From Chrysopilus asiliformis (lineage: Eukaryota > Arthropoda > Insecta > Diptera > Rhagionidae): 64,000 bases of DNA. Of this stretch, positions 25,893-36,522 are shown piece by piece. The notes below the pieces were generated by a model that was not told where the DNA came from, searched no databases, and was given only the letters and a program-made list of their open reading frames with translations. The DNA is taken from contig OZ035961.1 in the NCBI GenBank assembly GCA_964034945.1, positions 8,168,501-8,232,500 on the forward strand, written 5' to 3'. Position 1 is the stretch's first letter. Each line of letters opens with the position of its first letter. Both the position numbers and the translations under genes were made by a program.

Positions 25893-26976
25893 TATTCTCA
25901 AGGTGGGGAAATTGTCTGGCATTCATTAGTCGATCGTTCGTGAATCTCGCATTTTTTTAGTGTAAACGTTGTTAAAACAATTGTTCAAACAGTTTAATTT
26001 TAAAGAACAAAGCGTTTCCAAGAATTAGGTCCAGCGGCGGGTAGAATTTTATTTTTTAAATATTTCGTTAAAAACTAAAGCGAAAAAATTTTTTTTGTCG
26101 AAAACGCTCCTGTTTCTAGGCAAAAGATGATTCAAACATAAATCCTTGCACTTGTGAATTTCTCAAAATATCGAATCATTTGCACAACAGTACGATAATT
26201 TATATGGAAGATGATTGCATTTTGCAGTCCAATCGCTTCACATGGCCAACAGATATCAAGGTAGCGGTTGCCGTAGGGCCGGGGTAGATTCTACTGAAAA
26301 TTTTTCATAAGCCAGTACCTCGCTAACAGTGAAACCTGGTCAAAATTCTATTAGAATTGGGGCAGGTGGTGAAAGAGGGGTTAAAAGGGAAGAGGTGAGG
26401 GGTATCTTAGAACACCAATTTATTTTTGATGAATAATATGAGACCTGTATCAAATTTCCTTCAGCCGTTAGAAGATAAAAGAAGATTTATTTGACCAGAT
26501 TTGTACAGTCGAACCTGAATAAGTGGGATCTCACGGAGCAGTCTCACGGATCCCACTTTTAGAGGTTTCCCACTTGACCTAAGTTCCCACTTCTGTTTAG
26601 AAACGCTCGAACCGAACAATCCGTCCAATTACTTACCCAGGAGTATTGTGATACTAAGCGAATTACTGTTGTGTAAATTTTCAGCCGTATCGGTCTCGTG
26701 GGGCTGTATTGATCTTTGTTTGTAACCAGTAAACTCAGTAATGACGAAATTTGACGAAACTTCACAGCTAAGTTAATAATATAGTAGGTTCAAACATAGA
26801 CAAAAAGTCATTTTATTTGCATGACTCCAGGGCGGTCGCTACAAATTTCGTTAAACCCGCCATAAAAGTTTAAAATTACCACCGTGTTTGAGAATACTGA
26901 ATTAGATTTCATCGTCTTTTTTTTTTAAAGTAACTACTAGCGAGTAACTACTTTAAATTGGAATCATAACAATATC
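25893..26976. other. intergenic stretch with pogo-type end
   Basis: Contains the presumed protease promoter. At about 26508-26600 there is a single terminus-like sequence (TACAGTCGAACCTGAATAAG) typical of Tc1/pogo elements, followed by internal inverted TGGGATC/GATCCCA motifs. No coding signal. Confidence 0.4.
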
Positions 26977-27477
26977 GGGTGTTCTAATTGCTAAATTTGA
27001 TTGAGGCTTAAACGTCTAATGATTTTCGACATCTGTTTTTACTTTTCAGATTAGACAAGTTCAGTCTTTGGCAATTTCAACCATGGAAAGATTGACAATC
27101 GAACTTTGTGCTAAAGTTATTGAAGCCTATTACAAAAATAGGCGTTAAACAAAAATGCGTTTCGTGATTTTTTTGGGCAGCCATGATAACCAACTTTTTA
27201 AGGTCTGTATTGGCCAACAAGCCAACAACAATTCAACAGCTGAAGGATGAGATAACAAGGCATATTGGTGGTATCGAGGAGCAATTATGCAGAGATGTCA
27301 TCAAAAATTTTGAGCAAATTTTGACCGCCGGAGCCTTGGCGAATATTTCAGCGATATTATCTTCCACACATAATTACCATGTGCCAAATAACATGATTCA
27401 ATAAAGAAATCAAAAAATTTTAACAGATGACATTGTCTTATTTTCTGTTAACATCGGTCCAAAGCATTGGAACACCC
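26977..27477 (+). mobile_element. Tc1/mariner remnant, deleted copy
   Basis: The ends GGGTGTTCTAATTGC and (reverse) GGGTGTTCCAATGC match those of the copy at 15553-16212. The 3' part (27183-27404) keeps a transposase C-terminal stretch with QQLKDEITRHIGGIE and LCRDVIKNFE. The catalytic core is deleted and the 5' part retains only a short helix-turn-helix-like piece near 27083-27150. Confidence 0.75.
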
Positions 27478-28140
27478 TTTATTATAGTCAAGTTCTATCT
27501 ATCAAGAGCCATCAACTAATTTTAGACGCCAATTGCAATAAAAATTTATGATTCTAAATAATACCCATAATCCTAAGTAAGATAATAAAAAAACTTTTGA
27601 AAAAAAAAACGAATTTAATTTAACAATAACCATTTCTTTCTTATTTATTTGATCTTATTGAAATTATTCGAGTGCTTTTTTTAGAGTTGTAAATATTTAT
27701 AGCAGGTGCTTAAGCAGGCCATAATCTCATTTGTTTTATGCAGTAAAGGTTAAAATCTTGTACCGTCTATTTATGTGGCAATTTATAGCTTCAGTTGAGA
27801 TTTAGCAAATTTAGTTTATGAAAAATCTGTGAAAAAATGATTAATTGAAAAGAATGTGTGTAAAAAATTCAAATCTTTATTGTTCGAAAATACATATATT
27901 TTTTTTGTTTTGAATAAAAGTAAAGATTAAATCTAGGTATAAGATATTTCTGTAATATTCCTTCTTAATATGATTCTTTTATGGATACCATTTAAAATTA
28001 TTCTTCAAAGTTTTGTATTAGGATGACAAACAATTCTGTTATTAATTTTCTTACACTATAAAACTATTATTCGTAGCAAAGAGGGACCAATGCGGTTCCT
28101 AAAGCTCACGAAGCTAGCAAAAGATAAGGGCTTCGCGTCC
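27478..28140. other. AT-rich DNA, no gene seen
   Basis: Nothing recognisable between the mariner remnant and the LINE ORF1 fragment. Confidence 0.4.
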
Positions 28141-28201
28141 AGTATTAAATTACAAAGGGCGCCCAAGAGGCATTTCACGCACTAGTCTTCCAGAATTCAT
28201 C

Positions 28202-28505
28202 TTGAAGTGTTGCGAGTTTCTCAAGACGCCGTGTTCGAGTAGTGACTTTCTAAAATGCATCCGTTTGAGGCGAGACGAGCAGGTTTTGGTCACATTCCCT
28301 TCAGTCGTCAAAAGAGATCACTTAATTAAAGCGTACTTCAAGAATAAAAATCTTAACCTGCGGGATATCGACAACAATGTAGAAATTACCTCGAGAATTT
28401 ATCTCAACGATAACATCACACCAGTAACTTAGAAACTCTACATGTTCGCAAGGCAACTAGTAAGGATGCTGAAGAGAGTTTTCATCAGGCGAGGTGGAGT
28501 TTTTG
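28202..28505 (+). pseudogene. non-LTR retrotransposon ORF1 fragment
   Basis: The open frame at 28202-28432 and its continuation past the stop show the C-terminal domain common in insect LINE ORF1 proteins (FP25-like fold): R-D-E-Q-V-L-V-T-F, KRDHLIKAYFKNKNL, RIYLNDNITP, and, after the stop, R-G-G-V-F-A-V. The stop and the missing N-terminus and ORF2 mark it as a dead fragment. Confidence 0.55.
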
Positions 28506-28871
28506 CCGTGCCTTTTGAATTTTCTCCTATTATTCTATTAAAATCTTTAATTTATTCGCATTATTTAATTAAAGGAATTTATCATAAATAATAAACCACT
28601 TGCTTTAGTCATCCAACCATCCAACAAACCGAAAGGGATAATCAAATGTAAATTTAAACGCAGGTAAATTTTTATTATCGCAATAAATGGTGTCTCGGGT
28701 TAATTAGGGCAATAAAACCGCTGGCAAGGATCGAAACACCAATTAGAGATTGCCATTGAAGTTATGGTAGACCGAAAATCACTTGACACTCATCCGGTCA
28801 GTTTAGTTTTCGCTGGCGCTGAAGCACATCGAAAGAAATCAGGACGAACATTTCCAGAAATATTGAAAAAA

Positions 28872-29486
28872 ATGTATTCGAATCGATGGATTGGTTGTCT
28901 AATTGTGGTTTTGTTATCAAGTGTAGAATGTATGGCTCGGTGGATTTTCCCAGATGACGAGTTGTACAATCAACGGAAGTTTTTTTCGGAGCCGCTTAGA
29001 CCGAAATGTGTTGACGGTGGTAATGGACAGGTGTACTGCACCAGAGTGATCAACTATCCTGCTCAATATGTGAAAAAAATCCTTGACTCGAAGCGTGAAA
29101 AATATGAGACATTCTTTGGGGAGGATTTGGTTCAAGAACCAGCGAATATCACTCAACGCTTTAGTGGCACACCACAGGTTCAGGAGCAGAAACTTTGTGG
29201 AAGTGATGAACGAGTTATCTACCCACAAGTCGGATTAACGAAGAACCAACAATGGAGATTGATCATTAATCAGCCAAACTACAACCAGGGAATACGAATT
29301 GAACAATGTATCAATTCAGGATCTGTGTGCGCTTTTACAGACAGCTTCCCAAATGGCTATCAAACAGAGTGTCAACAAAAATTCATTTATAGACAGCTGC
29401 TATCGATCAATCAGGATGGCAAAGTGGTCAAGGATTTTTTCAAATTTCCATCATGTTGTGCTTGTATTGTAAAAAGTTATACCTGA
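28872..29486 (+). CDS. spz: Spätzle-type cystine-knot ligand, single exon
   Basis: One uninterrupted exon encodes 204 aa. Residues 1-22 are a signal peptide (GCLIVVLLSSVECMA). The prodomain has the C-x(10)-C...NYP pattern seen in Spätzle, and an N-glycosylation site (NIT). The C-terminal knot starts near LCGSDERVIYP, continues with W-R-L-I-I-N and G-I-R-I-E-Q-C, and ends FKFPSCCAC; it has seven Cys, as in Spätzle, where six form the knot and one the dimer bond. The family ligand is cleaved extracellularly and activates Toll in development and immunity. It is closer in pattern to Spz1 than to Spz3-6. The ATG at 28872 is preferred because the signal peptide starts there; an in-frame ATG at 28764 would put 36 residues ahead of it. 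No intron is visible within the coding region. AATAAA at 29499. Confidence 0.85.
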   Translation: MYSNRWIGCLIVVLLSSVECMARWIFPDDELYNQRKFFSEPLRPKCVDGGNGQVYCTRVINYPAQYVKKILDSKREKYETFFGEDLVQEPANITQRFSGTPQVQEQKLCGSDERVIYPQVGLTKNQQWRLIINQPNYNQGIRIEQCINSGSVCAFTDSFPNGYQTECQQKFIYRQLLSINQDGKVVKDFFKFPSCCACIVKSYT

Positions 29487-31699
29487 CAATCATTGATGAA
29501 TAAATTGATTTTCTACTAATTAAGCGGGAAAATTAATTTTAAATATCTAATTGGATGCGTAAAACATATTGTAAATAATTTATGTAAATTTTAATTGCTG
29601 CTTTATAAAACTTGCTTTAAGGATGTTAAAAATTGTTATTTTCAATATTTTGAATAAATGTACATATTTACTGTTGAAATATTTTTTTTTTAATTCTAAA
29701 ATATATTTTTTTTTCTTTCAATTTTGCTGAACTTTACCTATTCATTCATTTTGCCTCAGCAAAGATAAATTAGGTTTTAAAATTGTTGATTTTACTGCGT
29801 ATTTTTTATTATTGGTTTTATTGCAAAACATTTCTTAACGGCTGTTCAGAAATTATATGTCACGCTGCGCATAAGAAGCACAAAAGGACATCCAGAGTCG
29901 ACCCAAGGGCGGTCCAATAGATGCAATGGCAGAGAGCTTACTGTTTTGTATAGTTTCTCATATTTTGGGAATGGTAGAACTAAAAGATTTGAGGAATACT
30001 GTTTCAAAAAAAAACTTCACTCCAAAATTTTAAAATTTTCTCAGAAAATTAAGCAAATCGAAAACGACGCATGGACTTGACCAGGAACAATAACGCGAAG
30101 AACGCAGCAAAAAAATCGATGCGGGTGCATGCGATGGAAATTCCAGCAGGTAAAAAGGTGAGAATAGCAAACAGTAGATTTTCAGGTTTTGATTCGCGGA
30201 GAAAACTTTAGATTTTTAAGTGAGAGAGTTTTTTTTACGTTTTGGTAAACACTGGCTGAATTTGGAAAAACGGAATCGATTTTGAGTTAAGATTATTACA
30301 ATTTTTAAAATTTATTTTAAATAAAATAAACCAACCAAATATAACTAACAATAAAAAGTCAATATGTGATCGAGAAAATAATGACAATAAAAGAATGTTA
30401 CAGTAATCAAGCAAAGTGTTTTTGAGTGGCATTTTCATTAGCAGAGACTGGTCAGTTAGCGAGACAAAAACGGAAGTTCCTGTACGCCCTTCAGCTAGGG
30501 ATCGTAGAAAAGGGTTTCAAAGGGAGCTGTTCAGAATCATAAGGAACGAGACTATTACGTTTTATCATTTTTTACGAGCCGCATTGGCCACACTGTTTGT
30601 TCTTGCATTCAGTTCGTTCTTCTTTTTTATATTAGAGGTCAATTCGCTCTTTTATCATTCAGAGTGCTATAAAAAGCAAACCAAATAAAAAGATTGTTTT
30701 CTTTATATTCATGAGAAGTCCAGAGTCAGACAGGAGCGTCTTCATACGCGGAGAATCTTTGGTAGTGGATGGTGTTTACTTCACCTGTGACGACGCGAGA
30801 AATTTGAAACAAGGAAAATTTGATGGTATTCCCAAGCTAAGCAGCATCATAGGTTTGGATGCAGATGATATCTACAAAAAAGCAATAACTCAACCGTTAG
30901 CATAGGATACACAAGTCTGTCAGCCCAACAGTATGGGAAGAGCTAGTGGGGACTCCTTCTTGGCTATAAACTATCAAAATCAATTTTATGTCAAAAGGAA
31001 GCAATCTGCCAAATTGCCCGGATTTCGCCCTATAGATATTAGTATATAACTTCGCTCTATAGGGCTACTATGTGTAGGCGTCATTCTGGCAACACTGACG
31101 CCTGTAGTGTATTTGCAATACAATTTCCTACTTAATAAACATCAGTTAGGGTATATCAGAATTAATCAACATACTATAAAATGCATTACAGCACTTTGAC
31201 TTTGGAGAAAGCAAAGGTAAGGTCAAAGCACTGTAATGAGAATAATTATAAGTAGAACAAAATTAATTGTATGAATTGCTTACGCAGCAATAACATTGTA
31301 ATGCAATTATGACTAACGCGAATAGCCATAGCAATTAAGAATTATATTTATTAATGTAAAAAGTTAAGTCATCATTATTTTACCTATAAAAACAGTGGTC
31401 GAATAATAAAGTAAAAGTATTCCTACACTGATCATCGGTCGTAATTATTGAATTAAAAATCTGGCTGTCTTTTTAGACGCCGAGTATTAAATAGCTGGAA
31501 CTCTGCCAGCTGGTTAAAATAAAAATAGAGCTATAGGGATAAACACATTACACGCCTCTGTCACTCTGACATAACTGACGCCTTTGAGAGTAGAGTTGGC
31601 ATTCAGATGTTGAACGAAGCAGTTCATAAAAATAAAAGTTAAATAAAGTGAAAATCATTATTGTTTTATTTGTGAGGCCTACAAAACTTCAGAAGTGGG
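29487..31699. other. degraded retroelement-like DNA
   Basis: No intact gene. Short frames at 30416-30688 and 30711-30905 carry no family motif I can name. At 31050-31110 and 31527-31600 two diverged blocks share CTATAGGG ... ACTGACGCCT, which may be parts of an old LTR preceding the gag-like start at 31700. Confidence 0.3.
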
Positions 31700-31768
31700 A
31701 TGAGCAAGTGTGAATTGAATAAATTACGGAAGGAGGAGTTGATCGAGTTGTGCGAGTCGAAAGTGTAA
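31700..31768 (+). pseudogene. gag-like start of an LTR element (weak)
   Basis: The frame from 31700 reads L-N-K-L-R-K-E-E-L-I-E-L-C, the opening pattern of insect retrotransposon gag proteins, then stops after about 22 codons. The DNA after it is out of frame and degraded. The upstream CAGAAGTGGG fits a leader. No protease or reverse transcriptase is seen. Confidence 0.3.
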
Positions 31769-32170
31769 CAAGAACCCCCAAGGTTAATTTAAAAAAAAAA
31801 CTGCCAGCCTGGCAACTCGTTGCTAGGTGAGGGCAGCCCGTGGTTGTAAAGGAGATCAAGTCTGCATTGCGAATAAAGTAGCCGAACTGGCAGCAGACCT
31901 GAAGCTTTACCTCTGTTGCAACAAGGGGGCACGACGGCGGGTTCGCCAAAGAAATGGCTAGTAATTACCATCAAACTTGTGTGTGTGGTTATAAAAGGGA
32001 TATCGAAAGCCGATAACAAAGCCGACTTGATAAAGCGACTTCTTGGTGAGAATCTCCAGAATGACCCATACATATGAAACATAAATTAAAGAAAAGGCCC
32101 GCAGTTGCTAAACAGGTAGACGATATGCGAATGAAATGGGAAAAAGCTGAAAAATAGGTCTGCAATACTG

Positions 32171-32537
32171 TTGTGGAATAAAAATTCCACACTTTAAATA
32201 AAATCAACTATGATTTCCGGGCAAGTCTTCACGGTATCAAATGACACTCTGAAACACAGAGCTTTTTAATCGATTTCGCCAATTCGGCAATCCAAGACAA
32301 CCGCGAGAAAATGTGATTGATAAGAAAATATCGATCAGCGCGTGGATGGTTCAAGAAGAGGTAGCGACGGAAGCAGGCGTCGGTAGCAAGCAGTCGATGA
32401 AAAACGGTGACACTAAAAGGAAGTCGATGAAAAACGGTGAAACTAAAAGGAAGTCGATGAAAAACTGTGAAACTAAAAAGTAACAGATCCACTTGTATTG
32501 CTAATTATTAAACGAGTGTGGAATTTTTATTCCACAA
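32171..32537. mobile_element. MITE with self-palindromic ends
   Basis: Each end is TTGTGGAATAAAAATTCCAC or its complement. The end itself is nearly palindromic, and the two ends are inverted copies. The flanks CAATACTG (32163-32170) and CGATACTG (32538-32545) are an 8-bp duplication with one mismatch. 367 bp, no coding capacity. Confidence 0.75.
32392..32481. repeat. three tandem 30-bp repeats
   Basis: Three units of AGTCGATGAAAAACGGTGAA plus a 10-nt tail lie inside the palindromic-end MITE, with one or a few mismatches per unit. Confidence 0.85.
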
Positions 32538-32996
32538 CGATACTGCTGTACAAAATTTTTTTTTTAAATTTTCAATTGTTTGATATGTTAAACGGTTTCG
32601 ACATACAATTAGCTCGGTAAAGTTCAACGTTTTTACGTGACATTGGAAGAAATTTTTTAGATCTAAAAATTCCCACCTCCATCAGTTCAATCTTGAACCT
32701 GGCCGCGTCCGATCGTCAAACTTGTTTATCTTGTTAAAAAACTGTGTGGTTACTGTAGTGTATTTGGATTGTTGCAGCTTTTTTTCTTTCTTTAAATCGT
32801 AAGTTATTTTTTTTTAATAGTAGTGACTAAATTTGATGCTTTCAAGCATATTACCGAAAATATTTGTTATTTTGATGTACCCGTGAGAGAAAAATGCAGT
32901 GTAAAACAATATTAGAAAGAATCCACTTTTTTTTTCTTTTTTTCAAATTTACGCGATTTTATTTGATTTTATTATGAACATTTTATATTATCTAAA

Positions 32997-33663
32997 ATGT
33001 CTTCAAATTCTTTATCCCTTAAAATTTGTCTTTTACCCTCTCTCTCTCTTTTTTTTTCTTTGTTAGAAAAATTAAAAAGAATGCTAGTATTCCCTTCAGT
33101 TAATGAGTTTGAGTTACTGGTATTTTCCAGCGAAGAGGTTGTCGTAGTTGAGGAGAGCTTATTGATGGCATCGCGGAAATCTGAGGTAGTGCGAGTCTTC
33201 CTGCGCGACCTCCTACGGACTTGCAGTATATGGGATCTTCCACAACTCATCGAGAATTGTAATACGTCAATTGCCCTCTTTTCGTTTCCAGTGGTTATAA
33301 AGATTAATGGTTCTCTGGAGCCCCCGCTGCTACACAATGCGCATCTTGTATCAACCCGGTTGGACGACGAGGATGCGGAGGACCTAGCCGTCCTCCTTCG
33401 AATGTATGCATGCGCTGTCAACTCGTTAAGAGAAATGTACGTGAATTTGCATACAGTAAAAAAACGTAATTTAATATTCTCAAACGTTTTCCTCAAATTT
33501 ATCCGAAATTTTAACGAATTTTGTTTTGAGACTTTTTTGTGTGGCAATAATTTTGTGCAAACCCTTCAGTAAACGAAGACATCACCCAGGATTGGAACAT
33601 TTCCTTAGTTATCAAGGCGGAAATGAAAAGTGTCAAACAAATAGTAAACGGCACAATATATAA
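32997..33663 (+). CDS. possible two-exon gene of unknown function
   Basis: Exon 32997-33436 and exon 33570-33663 join in phase across a GTACGTG donor and a CCCTTCAG acceptor to give 534 nt, 177 aa. Alternatively 33067-33436 is an internal exon, because a strong polypyrimidine tract plus TTAG precedes it. The product has a hydrophobic N-terminus if it starts at 32997, an acidic RLDDEDAEDL stretch and a basic C-terminus; I recognise no family. The antisense strand is also open for 191 codons (33547-32972), but part of that frame translates the reverse of the polypyrimidine tract, which favours the + strand. Base composition is less AT-rich than around it. Confidence 0.35.
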
Positions 33664-35070
33664 AAGTCTGTTTACATAAAAGTTAAGATTTTTAATGAAA
33701 AAATAATTAAATTACAGGAAAAATAATTTGGTTCAGCGTAACTCAAAGTTTTTTTTTTAAACTAAGATTTGTCAAGAAGTTTTGTAATTCAGTATTAAAA
33801 AAGTATTCTTTATAATAAAGTTTAATATTACGGATGTTAAAAGATTTTATATTTAATAAATTTAGCAATAATTTGCGTAATTTCAATAAGAAATAACAGT
33901 TAAGTGTTTCATTGTTTGTCAAACGAAAAGCATTTGCTTTAAAATTTATATTTTTAGAGTTTCAGAACAGTTATATAGCGAACGACCATTTTTAAAGAAA
34001 CAGTTTATGTATGTATATATATAAAAAACTTATATATAGAGTTAAATAAAGAGACATTAATTCTCTTTTTTCTTTTAAATAGACATTAACAAGTTTGTAT
34101 AAGAAATGAACTTAAGATATTCTATTCAATCATTAAACATGTAACAAATTTTAAGAATTAAATCAATTTAAGGATTACATTTATTTTGTTTTGATTGTTT
34201 CGACAAATCAAAACCAAATCAAAAGTAAATCTGTTTGATAATGCACATTTTTATGCGAGAACCAAAAAATGTTGTGAGATTTTTGAGATTTGACATTATC
34301 CAATACATTTTGTACTGTACTTTCAATCTAGGTAAATTTTTTTTTCAACCATAATCATTGCCACGGTTAAAATAATAGTAGGAACACAAAATTTTGTGTG
34401 TATACGCGTTTAGATATGGAGAATGCGGTGATACTAACTCAGTTTTGTCTTAAATCGACGTAAGCTGTTATTGGTTATCACCACAGATATATCTTTTAAC
34501 ATTCTCAAATAAAATAATGAAAATAATTTACTGCAATATGTGATTGAAAGTATGTATCAAACAATACATCCATCACTGTCTGACCTAATATCAGATGGCA
34601 TATAGGATATTGTGAGGCTCAGAATTGCTTGCCTATTAACGCTTCAAAATCAAGAGCATTGCCTTTGATATTAGGAGCAGAACTAATTGCTATGGGGTGC
34701 ATGTTATTGCATATGTCCTTGTGGAATCCTGGACAGATTTCTCATATTGAAGATTCAGTGCAAGAACTATCCTCTATGCAAGTTCAAACACATAAGCTTA
34801 TTATTGCTATAATCAGCAGATCAAAAAATCTAATGGAGTTTTAAGGTTTTAAGGTCGAGAAAGTTATTAAACAGATAGGGTTTAATGATTGAATACAAGT
34901 AGTGGCATTTGTTTGAAATAATTCTTTGATGACAATTAGGGTTCGACAGGTTCTTTGATTTTTTAGGTAATTTAAAATTTTAACAAGCATTGTAATTTTT
35001 ATTAGGCCAACAAAATTTGGAATTCCAATAAGGAACCACAGAGGGAGTGGAGATGGCTCAGACATACATA
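33664..35070. other. AT-rich DNA, no gene seen
   Basis: No motif-bearing frame and no clear repeat. Confidence 0.4.
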
Positions 35071-35302
35071 CACTAAGAACGCCGGATGAATCTATTGAGA
35101 AGCGCGCATTTGAGTCGAATCCTCAAGGCAGATAAAATAGAGGTCGACCAAAAAAAACGAAGACATCCGTGATACAGAAAGCGAATGAGGCTAGAAAAAC
35201 AAAAACATGGGGGCAGCTCCATAACATAGCCCAGAAACATAGTTGACTGGCGAAAGTTCACTCAAGTCTTTGCTCCCATAAGAGCCACAAAATAGTTTGA
35301 TT
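35071..35302 (+). pseudogene. LINE ORF2 C-terminal remnant
   Basis: One frame, broken by two in-frame stops, shows the tail typical of many non-LTR reverse transcriptase ORFs: R-T-P-D-E-S-I-E-K-R-A-F-E, NPQGR, RGRPKKT, K-T-W-G-Q-L-H-N-I-A-Q and LCSHKSHKI before the final stop. RT and endonuclease domains are absent. Confidence 0.6.
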
Positions 35303-36522
35303 GATTATATAATAAGGAACCACGGCTGTCAACGCAATTTCAAACAGAGAAACAAGTGAATCGTGCATTGGGTCAGATGCTTTAGACTGATACCACATTA
35401 TACAAGTTACTTGTACTTCGCTTCAATATAATTCAAATGGCGCCTCTTAAAGTTAGCGTGTGATTGTTAAAACAGTACACAAGAGTGGAGTAAAAAGTGT
35501 CCCCTAATTTGATTTGATTAAAACAGAAACTTTCTATCGAGGAAATTTTTAAACAATTCTCTCAATACACAAAATCCCATTAAACTTCAGTTCCTAGGCT
35601 TAGTTCAATGGGTTTTGCAGAGCTTCGTTTCAAAATCAAAGTTTAATATATATTACTACGCTAGTAAAAATTTGTGAAGTCTTTCTATTTTCTGACCATC
35701 ACATTTGGCGACTATCATTCTATAAGGAATTTCTCACACACATTCCTGATCTTTTGAAGTTTTTGCTGAACAAGTAAAGGTTAAGATTTAATGAACGATA
35801 CAATAAACGAAATTGCTCAATTCAGCAACGTCACACATTCTTTAAGTAAATAGTGAAACAGTTACGAAAAGTTTTTGTAACTGTTATTGAATAATACAAA
35901 AAAAATATATTGCAAGAATTAATTAACACGATTACAAACTTAACGTGTTCGATCATTTCTTATTTTCCTTTTAAAATGTCCATAGTAAACGTAATATTAT
36001 AAAAAAAAGACTTATGTTTACATAAAATAAAAATATTATATTATAATGAAGTTCAAACATTAGACCTCGTCTCGATTAAACCTAAATTTCGCCCAAGTTC
36101 ATGTTCTGCTAAAATATTGTGTTATGAAAACAACATTTTTCAGGACATTGAGCAGCAGCATTTTAACAGTAAATGAACATAAGCGAAATTTATGTCTGAT
36201 CGACATTTAAAGTTACATAGGATAATTGGTTTTTTTATTTGATCGAATAAAGAATATTTATTGTGTTTAAAGAAAACTCGATTTGTTAAATTCGAGCTAT
36301 TAAAGCATTGTGAAGATTTTTAGTGTCTTTCACGCAAGCGAAAAGTAAAAATGAAAAAAACTTTTAAAAATAATTTGTTATTCAACAATATTTGAACTTG
36401 ATTTAATAAATTTGAATAAAAACGTTTAATAACTAATTATAGAGTAAAGATAATAATTTGAATTGATATAATGATTATAAAGTGCTTTAAAAAAATATTA
36501 TTCGACATGCGAAAAAAAACCT
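35303..36522. other. AT-rich DNA 3' of the vreteno-like gene
   Basis: No gene seen. It includes the presumed 3' untranslated region of the - strand gene ending at 36523. Confidence 0.4.

Noticed and set aside
32392..32481. Three 30-bp repeats considered as a CRISPR-like array
   Set aside because: Units are contiguous without spacers and the host is an animal genome.
31689..32492. Several minus-strand frames of 70-100 codons
   Set aside because: They overlap degraded gag-like DNA and the palindromic MITE; no domain and mutually inconsistent.
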